Assembly: GCF_049852125.1 (NCBI RefSeq)
Contig: NZ_CP187532.1
Span: forward strand, 1,488,001-1,552,000
Reading direction: 5' to 3'
DNA from: Senimuribacter sp049852125
GTDB taxonomy: Bacteria; Bacillota; Clostridia; Peptostreptococcales; Anaerovoracaceae
DNA: 64,000 nucleotides
Shown here: one piece after another, positions 51,156 through 60,585 of the stretch
How the letters are laid out: each line of letters starts with the position of its first letter
Numbering within the stretch: the stretch's first letter is position 1
Translations under genes and position numbers: made by a program
Notes under the pieces: generated by a model
What the model saw: the letters and a program-made list of their open reading frames with translations, nothing else
The model's database searches: none
Told to the model about the DNA's origin: nothing

Positions 51156-53789
51156 ATGGCAAAAAACAAACTGTCGCCTATGATGCAGCAATATTTGGAA
51201 ATAAAGGCAGAATATGAGGATTGTATTCTCTTTTTTAGATTGGGCGACTTTTATGAAATGTTCTACGACGATGCAAAAATTGCGTCCAGAGAACTGGAAC
51301 TGACCCTGACCGGCAAGAACTGCGGACAGGAAGAAAGAGCGCCCATGTGCGGTGTTCCGTTTCATTCCGCAGATACATATATCGCTCGATTAGTGGAAAA
51401 GGGCTATAAAGTAGCTATTTGTGAACAGATAGAAGATCCTGCGGAAGCAAAGGGCATCGTCAAACGTGAGGTTATTCAGATTGTCACACCGGGAACGGTG
51501 ACCTCTCAGTCCATGCTTAACGAAAAGGAAAATAATTATTTGGCGTCTGTCTATTTGGACAAACGAGGTATGTCCGTCTCATATTGCGATATTTCCACCG
51601 GCGAGCTTTATACCACAGAGGAGAACCGCGGGTTAAATCTATATGAAGACCTTTTAAATGAACTGGTAAAGATCAACGCAAAAGAAATTATGATCAATCA
51701 GGAATTTGCCGAAAGCTACGATCAGGAGGAGATCAAAGCAGTCACCGGAGGATTTCTCTTTGTTATGAACGACGCTTATTATAATCCAAAATCCGCTAAG
51801 GACTCCATCAGCGCCCAATTCAACGGACTTTCGATGACAGCGCTGGGTCTTGACGGTCGTGACCTGTGTATTATGTCTCTAGGCGCACTTCTGGCTTATC
51901 TTCTTGAAACGCAGAAGCAGAATCTGGCACAGCTGACGCGATGCCAGTTTTACGAGCTTGGGAAACATATGTCCTTAGACAAAGCCACCTTGAGAAATCT
52001 GGAAATCACCGAAACCTTGTATGATAAACGTGTACAGGGCTCGCTTCTGGGCGTTCTGGATAAGACTGCTACAGCCATGGGCAGTCGTAAATTAAAGCAG
52101 TGGCTGCGTGAACCACTAAACAATGCGGTTGAAATTAACGGCCGTCTGGACGCTGTAGAGGTTCTTACAGAAAATCCTATGATCGAAAACAATATACGCG
52201 AGGCGTTAAAACAGGTCTATGATTTTGAGAGACTTGCCGGACGAATCGCTTCCGGCAGCGCTAACGGAAAGGATTTGATCGCATTGAAATCATCGGTCAG
52301 AGTTTTACCGGAAATCAAAGAATCTCTTTCCTATGGACAAGCGCCTTTATTGGAACTGTTATCAGAAAGAATTCACGATTTATCCCCTATTTATGACCTT
52401 ATAGAAAGTGCGATCTGTGACGATCCGCCGTTTACGATCAAAGACGGAGGTATCATCAAGGAAGGATGGTCTGAAGAACTTGACAGTATCAAATATTCCA
52501 TAAAAGACGGAAAGCAATGGATAGCAAGCCTTGAAGCCACAGAACGGGAGCGTACCGGCATTAAGAACCTAAAGGTAGGCTTTAACAAAGTATTCGGCTA
52601 CTATATTGACGTGACCAAATCTAATACACATCTGGTACCGGAGGATTATATCCGTAAACAAACTTTAGTCAACAATGAACGGTATATTACACCAGAATTA
52701 AAAGAAATGGAAAGTCTGGTTCTCAACGCCGAAACAAAGATCAATCAGTTGGAGTATGAGCTGTTTACGAATGTGCGGTTGGAAATCCAAAAATATATAC
52801 GAGAAATTCAAGAGACGTCTCAGTCCATTGCGCAGCTGGATGTTCTCTGCAGCTTTGCCAGAGTCAGCAGTCGTCTCGGTTATGTAAAACCAGTTATTGA
52901 CGAGAGCTACGAATTGAGAATTGAAAAGGGGAGACATCCGGTCATAGAACAGATGACCGGTGGAGGACTGTTCGTTTCCAATGATACATATTTGAATAAT
53001 ACGGATACATCCATGCTGGTAATCACAGGACCGAATATGGCAGGAAAGTCCACCTATATGCGTCAGACGGCTCTGATTGTACTCATGGCGCAGGCCGGAT
53101 GCTTTGTACCCTGTGAATCTGCGAAAATCGGCGTTGTTGACCGTATCTTCACCAGAATCGGCGCGTCAGATAATTTAGCCCAAGGTCAGTCTACCTTCTT
53201 CGTGGAAATGAGTGAGCTGGCATATATTCTTTCCTGTGCGCAGGACAGAAGCCTGATTATTTTGGATGAAATTGGACGGGGAACCAGTACCTACGACGGA
53301 CTTTCGATTGCATGGGCTGCTGTAGAATATCTATGTAATGACGAGAAACATATTCGAACGCTTTTTGCCACCCATTATCATGAACTGACCGTTCTGGAAG
53401 ATCAGATAAAGGGTGTGCAGAATCTTAATGTTGACGTTTCAGAAGAAAACGGCAATATTGTTTTCCTGCACAAAATTATTCCCGGCTCTGCCAGCCGCAG
53501 CTACGGTATTCATGTGGCAAAATTGGCCGGTATACCGTCATCGCTGCTGCACAGCGCCAGAGCTAAGCTGGAATGTCTGGAAGAAAACAGCGCGCAAGTC
53601 AGTCTGACAGAGCAGACACAATCCGCAGGGGCATTGTCCAAAGGCAAACCAGAAGAAGAACAGATTTCTTTCTTCATTCCGCAGCAAAGTCCTGTGGTAG
53701 AAAAGCTAAAAAAGCTGGATCTGATGGATGTAACGCCGTCTCAGGCCATCAGGATTTTAGAAGAATTAAAGGAAGAAATTGATGATTAA
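51156..53789 (+). CDS. mutS: DNA mismatch repair protein MutS
   Basis: An 877-residue mismatch sensor. The mismatch-binding FFRLGDFYEMFYDDA (Phe-x-Glu wedge region) is N-terminal; GPNMAGKSTYMRQTALIVLMAQ is Walker A (about residue 625), STFFVEMSELAYIL and LIILDEIGRGTSTYDGLSIAWA Walker B and signature, and ATHYHELTVLE follows. The C-terminal end is short. AAAGGAG is 10 nt upstream. It overlaps mutL by 8 nt. Confidence 0.97.
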   Translation: MAKNKLSPMMQQYLEIKAEYEDCILFFRLGDFYEMFYDDAKIASRELELTLTGKNCGQEERAPMCGVPFHSADTYIARLVEKGYKVAICEQIEDPAEAKGIVKREVIQIVTPGTVTSQSMLNEKENNYLASVYLDKRGMSVSYCDISTGELYTTEENRGLNLYEDLLNELVKINAKEIMINQEFAESYDQEEIKAVTGGFLFVMNDAYYNPKSAKDSISAQFNGLSMTALGLDGRDLCIMSLGALLAYLLETQKQNLAQLTRCQFYELGKHMSLDKATLRNLEITETLYDKRVQGSLLGVLDKTATAMGSRKLKQWLREPLNNAVEINGRLDAVEVLTENPMIENNIREALKQVYDFERLAGRIASGSANGKDLIALKSSVRVLPEIKESLSYGQAPLLELLSERIHDLSPIYDLIESAICDDPPFTIKDGGIIKEGWSEELDSIKYSIKDGKQWIASLEATERERTGIKNLKVGFNKVFGYYIDVTKSNTHLVPEDYIRKQTLVNNERYITPELKEMESLVLNAETKINQLEYELFTNVRLEIQKYIREIQETSQSIAQLDVLCSFARVSSRLGYVKPVIDESYELRIEKGRHPVIEQMTGGGLFVSNDTYLNNTDTSMLVITGPNMAGKSTYMRQTALIVLMAQAGCFVPCESAKIGVVDRIFTRIGASDNLAQGQSTFFVEMSELAYILSCAQDRSLIILDEIGRGTSTYDGLSIAWAAVEYLCNDEKHIRTLFATHYHELTVLEDQIKGVQNLNVDVSEENGNIVFLHKIIPGSASRSYGIHVAKLAGIPSSLLHSARAKLECLEENSAQVSLTEQTQSAGALSKGKPEEEQISFFIPQQSPVVEKLKKLDLMDVTPSQAIRILEELKEEIDD

Positions 53790-55599
53790 AGTATTAGATA
53801 AACAAATCGCGGACAAGATCGCTGCCGGTGAAGTCATTGAGCGTCCTGTATCTATTGTCAAAGAACTGACAGAAAACGCTGTAGACGCAGGAGCGTCATC
53901 TATAACAGTAGAAATCAAGAACGGAGGCAAATCCTATATCCGTATTACTGACGACGGCTGTGGTATTCCGTCAGACCAAGCGGAAACGGCTTTTTTACGC
54001 CACGCCACAAGCAAAATAGAAAAGGTGAAGGATTTAGATGCTATTCACACATTGGGATTCCGAGGAGAAGCTCTGGCAAGCATCGCGGCAGTAACACATA
54101 CAGAACTGATTACGAAAACCAAAGGAGAAAAGGTAGGAACCAGATTATTGATTCACGGCGGAGAGATTCTTGCCAATGAGGGTATGGGATGTCCTGATGG
54201 CACTACTATAGTCGTCACTGATCTGTTTTATAATACGCCTGCCAGACGAAAATTTTTGAAATCCGACGGAGCAGAGAGCGGTCAGATTATAGACTTCGTC
54301 GCTCAGTTAGCCCTCGCCTATCCTAATATCCGATTTCGTTTCATTAACAACGGCAGTCATCTGTTTTCCACAACAGGAAAAGGGGATCTTCATGCCGCAA
54401 TTCTTGCCGTGTATCAGCTCAGCGAATACCGCGATCTCGTTCCTGTAGATTATACAGAAAGCGAAACCTCTGTTCATGGCTTTATTTCTCGGCCTTCCCT
54501 GACGAAAACCACTCGCAAATCCCAAATTTTCTTTGTTAATGGCCGCGTAATATCTAGTAAAATCATCGAAAAGGGCGTTATGGAAGGATATCGCGAACGT
54601 ATCTTCGAAGGACGGCATCCTGTGGTATTTCTCTTTGTAAATACAGATCCCGCCCGATTAGACGTAAACATCCATCCAAACAAGAAAGAAGTCCGTTTCG
54701 ACAATGAAAAGGAAATCATAGAAATCGTAGCAAAGGGTATCAGTCAGGCGCTCGGCACCAAAGCGGCAGTAACCGAGGTGAAGAAGGTTTTCTCCGCGTC
54801 TTCAGAGAAAAGCACTTCTTCACAAAGAGAAGAACAGATAGACATAAAACAGATATTGTCTACTAAACGAAGGCCAATACCTGCTGTTGCCGAGAAAGCG
54901 CCGGAAACATTTAGTGCGGAAGCTTCTGCAATGTCCGAAGAACGCGCGCCTTATATTGTCGAAATGACAGCTGTGAAAACTAAAGCGTTACTATCCCTGG
55001 AAAGCCCCAGGCAGAAACCTTTTGATTTCGCAGACCTGTACATTACCGGCGTTATATTCGATACTTACATTACAGCCACTGACGGAGGCAGTTTTTATCT
55101 GATCGATCAGCATGCCGCTCATGAAAGAGTTTTTTATGAAAAGCTGGTGGGAGAGTATCTGTCGGAAGAAAAGCTACGTCAGCCTATTCTGACACCGATT
55201 ATAATCGAGGTGCCTTTTGATGTAAAAGAAAACGAATATAACTGGCTGGATTCTTTGACAGATATGGGATTTTCCATAGAGGAATTTGGCCAAAATTCTT
55301 ATATTATACGGGAAATCCCCACGTTTATGAGCCTTTCAGAAGCTGAGGATTTTGCCAAAATCTTTATTGAGAATCTTTCAGAGGGAACACAGCTTTCCAA
55401 TACGGTGGTCATCAACAAACTGATCACAAAATCCTGCAAATCAGCTGTTAAGGCACATGATAAATTGTCTGCCACCGAAATGCAGTCCCTGATCAACCAG
55501 CTAGCCGCTTGCAAGAATCCTTTTTCCTGTCCTCACGGCCGTCCTACTTTTATCAGGATGACCAAATATGAAATCGAGAGAATGTTTAAACGTGTATAG
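53782..55599 (+). CDS. mutL: DNA mismatch repair protein MutL
   Basis: A 605-residue GHKL ATPase: IAAGEVIERPVSIVKELTENAVDAGA, DDGCGI, FLRHATSKI and LGFRGEALASI. The C-terminal domain holds DQHAAHERVFYEK, the DQHAxxExxxxE-type endonuclease metal motif, and ends CPHGRPT, so this MutL is predicted to nick DNA, as expected in bacteria without MutH. ATG 53782 overlaps the mutS stop; a TTG just before is in frame. Confidence 0.97.
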   Translation: MIKVLDKQIADKIAAGEVIERPVSIVKELTENAVDAGASSITVEIKNGGKSYIRITDDGCGIPSDQAETAFLRHATSKIEKVKDLDAIHTLGFRGEALASIAAVTHTELITKTKGEKVGTRLLIHGGEILANEGMGCPDGTTIVVTDLFYNTPARRKFLKSDGAESGQIIDFVAQLALAYPNIRFRFINNGSHLFSTTGKGDLHAAILAVYQLSEYRDLVPVDYTESETSVHGFISRPSLTKTTRKSQIFFVNGRVISSKIIEKGVMEGYRERIFEGRHPVVFLFVNTDPARLDVNIHPNKKEVRFDNEKEIIEIVAKGISQALGTKAAVTEVKKVFSASSEKSTSSQREEQIDIKQILSTKRRPIPAVAEKAPETFSAEASAMSEERAPYIVEMTAVKTKALLSLESPRQKPFDFADLYITGVIFDTYITATDGGSFYLIDQHAAHERVFYEKLVGEYLSEEKLRQPILTPIIIEVPFDVKENEYNWLDSLTDMGFSIEEFGQNSYIIREIPTFMSLSEAEDFAKIFIENLSEGTQLSNTVVINKLITKSCKSAVKAHDKLSATEMQSLINQLAACKNPFSCPHGRPTFIRMTKYEIERMFKRV

Positions 55600-55607
55600 A
55601 GGTGTCT

Positions 55608-56534
55608 ATGAATCGTGAAATCATCGTAATTTGCGGCCCTACAGCCGTTGGAAAAACAGAATACGCCATTGAGGTCGCCTTGGCCTTTAACGGAGAAATC
55701 GTTTCCTGCGATTCCATGCAGCTGTATAAATATATGGATATCGGCAGCGCCAAGCCTACCGTAGATGAACGTGCCCGGGTTCGGCATCATCTTGTAGACC
55801 AAATAGATCCTTTGAAACCATTTTCTGCGGCAAAATATCAACAGCTGGCAAAAGAGGCTATACAGGATATTTTTCAACGGGGCAAGGTGCCTGTAATCGC
55901 AGGCGGAACGGGACTTTATCTGAACGCGCTTCTTTACGATATGGATTTCAGTACGCCTCCCGGTGATCCTTCTCTGCGCAGCGCCCTTTATATGATCGCT
56001 GAGAAAGAAGGCGCAGAGGTGCTTCATATGCGGTTGTCCAGGTTAGATGCTGAGGCGGCGGAAAGAATTCACCCTAATAATATAAAAAAGGTGGTTCGGG
56101 CAATAGAAGCTGCTCAGTCAGGCGGTAAAATCAAAGATTTTGCTGCTGACTTAACACCAACCTCAGACTATACGGCAGCTATGATCTGTTTGAACAGAGA
56201 TCGCGCCGAACTCTACGACAGAATTAACCGCCGGGTAGATCTTTTGATAGAAGATGGACTTCTAAACGAGGTTGAGGGACTTTTGGATATGGGATTGGAT
56301 GAAGGAGATATTTCCATGAAAGGAATCGGGTATAAGGAGATCATCGGGTATTTTCACGGACAATATACTTTGGATGAGGCGATAGACCTCGTAAAGAAAA
56401 ATACGCGGCATTATGCGAAAAGACAACTGACCTGGTTCAAGCGGTACAAAGACATGAAATGGTTTAATATATCTTCTTATAAAAACGATAAATGCTGCCA
56501 GGAGGATATTTGCAAATGGCTACAAAACAGGTAA
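55608..56534 (+). CDS. miaA: tRNA dimethylallyltransferase
   Basis: A 308-residue enzyme adding dimethylallyl to A37 of tRNAs reading UNN codons. GPTAVGKTEYAIEVA is the P-loop, then CDSMQLYKYMDIGSAKPT, RHHLVDQIDPLKPFSAAKY, VIAGGTGLYLNALLY and RHYAKRQLTWFKR near the C-terminus. ATG 55608 has AGAGGTG upstream; a GTG at 55602 is an alternative. It sits after mutSL as in Bacillus, but no hfq follows. Confidence 0.96.
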   Translation: MNREIIVICGPTAVGKTEYAIEVALAFNGEIVSCDSMQLYKYMDIGSAKPTVDERARVRHHLVDQIDPLKPFSAAKYQQLAKEAIQDIFQRGKVPVIAGGTGLYLNALLYDMDFSTPPGDPSLRSALYMIAEKEGAEVLHMRLSRLDAEAAERIHPNNIKKVVRAIEAAQSGGKIKDFAADLTPTSDYTAAMICLNRDRAELYDRINRRVDLLIEDGLLNEVEGLLDMGLDEGDISMKGIGYKEIIGYFHGQYTLDEAIDLVKKNTRHYAKRQLTWFKRYKDMKWFNISSYKNDKCCQEDICKWLQNR

Positions 56535-57643
56535 AAATTCATAATAAAAGCGATAAGCCCGATAATATCGTACAGAAAGAAGCGCAGATTTTTCAGGAGT
56601 GCGAGAATATAGAGGCGGAGCTCCCAAGGTTTCTGCGCGGCTTTTTTATCTATCTGAAAGGCAACGTGCTGCCTATGTCACGGCTTGCTTATCTGCACGA
56701 TATTAAGTTTTTCTGCAGCTATCTCATTGCTGAAACCGATCTGACAGAGGCAGAGAACACCTCACAGATTACGCTGCAGGATTTCAGCCGTATTCAGGCT
56801 GTTGATATCAATATTTATCTGGATTACTGCAGAAAATACAAGGTGGAAACAGATAAGAATATTTACGTTTACGAAAATAACAACAAAACCCTCGCACGAA
56901 AAAAATCATCCGTCTCGGTCATGTTTAAGCAGCTTTACAGAGATCAGCTTCTAGAAAAAAACATTACTGACGGTTTTGATCCCATTCGGGTGCCTAAGGC
57001 AGGAGAGCGGGAAATTAAGGCGCTGCAGGATGATGAGGTCATGATTATGTTGGATGCTGTAACAAACGGCACCGGACTTTCCAAACACGCGTATTCCTAT
57101 TGGCAGAAAACGAAGAAGCGGGACAAAGCGATTCTGATACTGTTTCTGACCTACGGTCTCAGACTGTCAGAGCTACAGCAGCTCAATGTATCTTCCTTTA
57201 ACTTTTCCCGTGGGGAGTTCAAGATCTATAGAAAGCGGGGGAAAGAATCGATTATGCCGCTGAACCAGTCAGTTACAGCAGTAATGGAGGATTATCTGGC
57301 AAATGAAAGAGCTTCTGAGGATACGCTGTCAGAAGAACATCGAGATGCTCTCTTTCTTTCTTTGCAGGGAACCAGGATGACCGACAGACAGATTCGGGAG
57401 CTGGTAAAAAAATATACGGCAATCGCATTGAAAACATCTTCTAAAGCAGGCTACAGTCCCCATAAGCTGCGCGCCACAGCGGCTACCAGTCTGATCAGGC
57501 GCGGCAATTCCATCTATGATGTGGCGGCGCTTTTAGATCACGAGCAGGTGACAACCACCCAGCTTTATGCCCAGCATAAACAGAATGTAAAGAGAGATTT
57601 AGTCAGCGGCATGGAGTGGGAGAAGGAAAGGACTGAAACATAA
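56516..57643 (+). CDS. Tyrosine recombinase (XerC/D-like integrase family)
   Basis: A 375-residue site-specific recombinase. The N-terminal SAM-like core-binding domain (about 30-140) is followed by the catalytic domain with Arg in YGLRLSELQQLNVS, Lys in YRKRGKESIMPLN, HKLRATAATSLIRRG (HxxR, about residue 315), LLDHEQVTTTQLYAQH (second His and the Tyr nucleophile near 350). ATG 56516 is set by AGGAGG 10 nt upstream. It overlaps miaA by 19 nt in the same direction and has no att-like repeats or phage genes nearby, so it looks like a resident gene. It is longer than typical XerC/D (about 300) by an N-terminal extension. Confidence 0.85.
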   Translation: MATKQVKIHNKSDKPDNIVQKEAQIFQECENIEAELPRFLRGFFIYLKGNVLPMSRLAYLHDIKFFCSYLIAETDLTEAENTSQITLQDFSRIQAVDINIYLDYCRKYKVETDKNIYVYENNNKTLARKKSSVSVMFKQLYRDQLLEKNITDGFDPIRVPKAGEREIKALQDDEVMIMLDAVTNGTGLSKHAYSYWQKTKKRDKAILILFLTYGLRLSELQQLNVSSFNFSRGEFKIYRKRGKESIMPLNQSVTAVMEDYLANERASEDTLSEEHRDALFLSLQGTRMTDRQIRELVKKYTAIALKTSSKAGYSPHKLRATAATSLIRRGNSIYDVAALLDHEQVTTTQLYAQHKQNVKRDLVSGMEWEKERTET

Positions 57644-57647
57644 TGCA

Positions 57648-57815
57648 AAAATTATGGAACCTGCAAAATCCTCATTACTTCTTTCCAGTGAGACAATTTT
57701 TACTATGTTGGCAGGAATGCTATTTTTCAGGGAAATTCTGACGATGAAAGAATATTTGGGCTGTGCCCTGATTTTCATTGCCATGATTATTTCACAAATC
57801 CAAAGAAAATCTTAA
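57648..57815 (+). pseudogene. EamA/DMT-type transporter, C-terminal fragment
   Basis: A frame with no proper start reads AKIMEPAKSSLLLSSETIFT, MLAGMLFFREILTMKEYLGC, ALIFIAMIISQIQRKS and ends TAA. This is the last transmembrane-helix pair and C-terminus of an EamA (drug/metabolite transporter) protein (family pattern P-x3-lllsxEPvfa...lgE.l...lGa.LIl.g). Only about 55 of the usual 290 residues remain. It abuts the stop codon of the recombinase gene, so the transporter has been truncated, perhaps by a rearrangement. Confidence 0.72.
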
Positions 57816-57842
57816 GACTTTGTGAAAAATTGGCATCGATGA

Positions 57843-57870
57843 TTTACAAAATAGACAGAGCGTTTATAAT
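57843..57870 (+). promoter_or_regulatory. Promoter of the Alr-family gene
   Basis: TTTACA (57843-57848), a 16-nt spacer and TATAAT (57865-57870) lie 30 nt before the start codon. Confidence 0.78.
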
Positions 57871-57900
57871 GTTATATAGAAAGGAATTTAGAAACGATCG

Positions 57901-59193
57901 ATGAACCATACAGAACAATTATTGACAAAAGAGCTTGGAATTCATCCCGCCGTCTTGGAACTGGTACAAAAGGCGGAGGAAGCTATTGTACCGGATTTCA
58001 AAGCTTTAGACGACATTATGACTTATAATCAGTATAAGGTACTGGCAGCTTTGCAGAATCACCGCATTGCGGACATGCATTTTGCCTGGAATACCGGTTA
58101 CGGCTATGACGACCCGGGCAGGGAAGCAGTGGAAAAGGTTTACGCTGAAATTTTCGGCACAGAGGCAGCATTGGTACGACCGACCATTGTCAACGGAACC
58201 CACGCCCTTGCGATTACTTTGATGGGAGTACTTCGTCCAGGCGACGAACTGATTTACTGTAGCGGCGGTCCTTATGACACGCTGGAAGAAGTCATCGGAA
58301 TCCGTGGGGAAGGGATGGGATCTCTGAAAGAATACGGGATTACCTATCAGCAGGTTGAATTGCTTCCTGACGGTTCCATCGACCTGGAAACTCTTGAAAA
58401 AACAATTTCTGAAAAAACAAAAATGGTTTCCGTACAGCGGGCTACCGGATATAGTTGGCGTAATTCTATTACTGTAAACCAGATAGAAGAAATGACAAAA
58501 CTTGTACACAATATCAATCCGAACATTGTTTGTATGGCAGATAATTGTTATGGTGAGTTTTTGGATATAAAGGAACCTACCAACGTTGGAATTGACGTTA
58601 TGGCGGGCTCTCTAATTAAAAATCCAGGCGGCGGCCTTGCCCTGACAGGCGGCTACGTTTGCGGCCGAAAGGATTTAATTGACAAGATTTCCTACCGTAT
58701 GACCTGCCCGGGAATCGGCGCAGAATGCGGATTGACCTTTGGACAGACCCGTTCTGTTTTGCAAGGACTTTTTACTGCGCCGAAGGTGGTAAACGGCGCA
58801 GTAAAGGGCGCGGTTCTTTGCGCGAAGGTTTACGAAATGTTGGGCTTTGACATAAGACCCGGCGTCAAGGATGCGAGAAGCGATATCATTCAGTCGGTCA
58901 AGCTGGGCTCGCCTGAGGCTGTCATTGCTTTCTGTGAAGGAATTCAGGCAGCAGCGCCGATTGACGCTCATGTGACGCCAGTTCCGTGGGCGATGCCCGG
59001 TTATCAATCCGACGTTATCATGGCGGCAGGCGCCTTTGTACAAGGCTCCTCCATTGAACTAAGCGCCGACGCGCCGATCCGGGAACCGTATATCGTATAT
59101 TTTCAGGGAGGACTGACTTATGAGCACTCTAAATTCGGTGTCCTGAAGTCTGTCAATCAGTTATTTCAAAAGGGACTTTTAAAGACTTTATGA
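57901..59193 (+). CDS. Alr/YnbB family PLP enzyme (methionine gamma-lyase-like, 'aluminium resistance')
   Basis: A 430-residue fold-type I PLP protein of the family annotated as aluminium resistance or methionine gamma-lyase-like. HFAWNTGYGYDDPGREAVEKVYAEIFGTEAALVRPTIVNGTHA, VSVQRATGYSWRNSI, MADNCYGEFLD and the lysine motif AGSLIKNPGGGLALTGGY define the family. Substrate is not known. In Bacillus ynbB also lies downstream of miaA-hfq, so the synteny holds although hfq is missing. The ribosome-binding site (AAAGGA) is rather far from the ATG. Confidence 0.88.
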   Translation: MNHTEQLLTKELGIHPAVLELVQKAEEAIVPDFKALDDIMTYNQYKVLAALQNHRIADMHFAWNTGYGYDDPGREAVEKVYAEIFGTEAALVRPTIVNGTHALAITLMGVLRPGDELIYCSGGPYDTLEEVIGIRGEGMGSLKEYGITYQQVELLPDGSIDLETLEKTISEKTKMVSVQRATGYSWRNSITVNQIEEMTKLVHNINPNIVCMADNCYGEFLDIKEPTNVGIDVMAGSLIKNPGGGLALTGGYVCGRKDLIDKISYRMTCPGIGAECGLTFGQTRSVLQGLFTAPKVVNGAVKGAVLCAKVYEMLGFDIRPGVKDARSDIIQSVKLGSPEAVIAFCEGIQAAAPIDAHVTPVPWAMPGYQSDVIMAAGAFVQGSSIELSADAPIREPYIVYFQGGLTYEHSKFGVLKSVNQLFQKGLLKTL

Positions 59194-59228
59194 TTTTAGG
59201 GGAATATGGATTAGAGGGAGTATTTTAA

Positions 59229-60002
59229 ATGGACAAAGAAACGATCAGAGAAAATGCCCATCGTACAAAAGATGAGGTCAAGGATAATTTAAAAAAAGCG
59301 AAAAAGACCAAAGTTTTGTTGTCAATTCTGAAGCTGACAGTGCTCTTTGCTATTGTAGTAGCGATTCCTGTATATGTTTATTTTTTCCAAAAGGATTTTC
59401 TCGCCCAGTTTAAATCCTTTGACGATATCATTGTATTCTTACGTTACTACGAAATGGAAAGTATCTTCGTTTATATTGGGATTCAGGTTCTGCAAATTGT
59501 CATTAGTGTAATACCGGGACAAGCATTTCAATTTGCTGCAGGATATTTGTACGGTTTTATTCCCGGACTGCTGTTCTCCTGCGTTGGAGCAGTGGTTGGT
59601 ACAACGATCTCTTTCTATTTAGCCAAGCTGTTAGGGAAAGACGCCGTACATCTGTTCTTTGGCGAAGAACGAATGGCATATTTTCTGGATAGGCTAAACA
59701 GCAAAAGGGCATATACGATCGTGTTTCTGCTTTACGTTATTCCGGGTCTTCCTAAGGATGTCGTCAGCTACGCAGCAGGAGTATCAGAAATGAAATTCAA
59801 GCCGTTTCTGATACTTTCGCTGCTGGGACGCATTCCTGGTATGGCTGGAAGTCTTCTGATCGGCGCGTTTTATATGAAAAAGCACTACATCGGTATGGCT
59901 GTAGTGGCGGCTCTGGCAGTGATCGCGTTCATACTATGCATCATTTACCGAAAAAAGATCAATAAGTATCTGGATCGTTTTTATGATAAAATCACCAGAT
60001 AG
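59229..60002 (+). CDS. TVP38/TMEM64 family (VTT domain) membrane protein
   Basis: A 257-residue membrane protein of the DedA/VTT superfamily. After a charged N-terminus comes a first membrane helix (about 30-50); the conserved core is VISVIPGQAFQFAAGYLYGFIPGLLFSCVGAVVGTTISFYLAKLLG and FLLYVIPGLPKDVVSYAAGVSEMKFKPFLILSLLGRIPGM. The family includes lipid scramblases and membrane-homeostasis proteins; exact function is unknown. It follows the Alr-family gene by 35 nt. Confidence 0.87.
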   Translation: MDKETIRENAHRTKDEVKDNLKKAKKTKVLLSILKLTVLFAIVVAIPVYVYFFQKDFLAQFKSFDDIIVFLRYYEMESIFVYIGIQVLQIVISVIPGQAFQFAAGYLYGFIPGLLFSCVGAVVGTTISFYLAKLLGKDAVHLFFGEERMAYFLDRLNSKRAYTIVFLLYVIPGLPKDVVSYAAGVSEMKFKPFLILSLLGRIPGMAGSLLIGAFYMKKHYIGMAVVAALAVIAFILCIIYRKKINKYLDRFYDKITR

Positions 60003-60029
60003 CTCGTTCTTTTTTGTTCTTATTCTTTT

Positions 60030-60105
60030 CGAACAAATGTTTAAATTTCCTCTTGACAAAGAACGTTTATTCTGATATTATATAGAAAACGAACAAATGT
60101 TTAAA
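60030..60105 (+). promoter_or_regulatory. SOS promoter with two LexA boxes
   Basis: TTGACA (60053-60058), a 17-nt spacer and TATTAT (60076-60081) form the promoter. Two identical CGAACAAATGTTTAAA boxes flank it, at 60030-60045 and 60090-60105; they match the Gram-positive LexA box CGAACRNRYGTTYC/T. A partial half-site (GAACGTTTATTC) lies between -35 and -10. This is a strongly repressible SOS control region. Confidence 0.88.
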
Positions 60106-60118
60106 AGAGGGTGAGAAC

Positions 60119-60421
60119 ATGAATAAAAGATATAAAATTACTTCCAGATTCAGATTCACATTATTTATCACTATTACAATCCTTTGTATATTTACAGTTA
60201 TGAGTACCTTAATTGGTTTCAATACAGTCAGCAGTTCTGCTATGGATCAATATCATCAGGTTAAGATTCAATCCGGCGATACACTTTGGGAGATTGCTGC
60301 CGAATATGGTCCGGAAGACGCTGATGTTCGCAGGATTATTCATGAAATTTGTGATATTAATGAAATCTCAGCTGATAGCCTGGAAGCCGGTCAAACGATT
60401 ATCGTGCCGGTGTATGAATAA
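60119..60421 (+). CDS. yneA: YneA-like SOS cell-division inhibitor with LysM domain
   Basis: A 100-residue protein with one N-terminal membrane segment (about 13-35) and a C-terminal LysM domain (HQVKIQSGDTLWEIAAEYGP, ending EAGQTIIVPVYE). Bacillus YneA has the same architecture and halts division during DNA damage. The two LexA boxes around its promoter support the assignment strongly. Bacillus lexA lies divergently beside yneA; here no lexA is adjacent. GAGGGTGAG is the ribosome-binding site. Confidence 0.85.
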   Translation: MNKRYKITSRFRFTLFITITILCIFTVMSTLIGFNTVSSSAMDQYHQVKIQSGDTLWEIAAEYGPEDADVRRIIHEICDINEISADSLEAGQTIIVPVYE

Positions 60422-60536
60422 TCGAGCTAAACAGATATTCTTAAACAAGCGAAAAATCTGAAGGTATAAGATATCGACCTTATAACAAAAAAACGCTTAA
60501 AACGCAAAATAAAGCCTCAAAATTTTATCCCATAAT

Positions 60537-60585
60537 AGAATTCTTCATACAGCAATATTTTATTGTTCATGGAGAATTCTTTTTT
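60537..60585 (+). terminator. Terminator downstream of yneA
   Basis: AGAATTC (60537-60543) pairs with GAATTCT (60574-60580) around an inner ACAGCAAT/ATTGT stem; TTTTTT follows. It lies about 115 nt after the yneA stop. Confidence 0.65.

Noticed and set aside
56516..57643. Prophage integrase marking a prophage
   Set aside because: No phage structural, regulatory or lysis genes and no attachment-site repeats are seen on either side.
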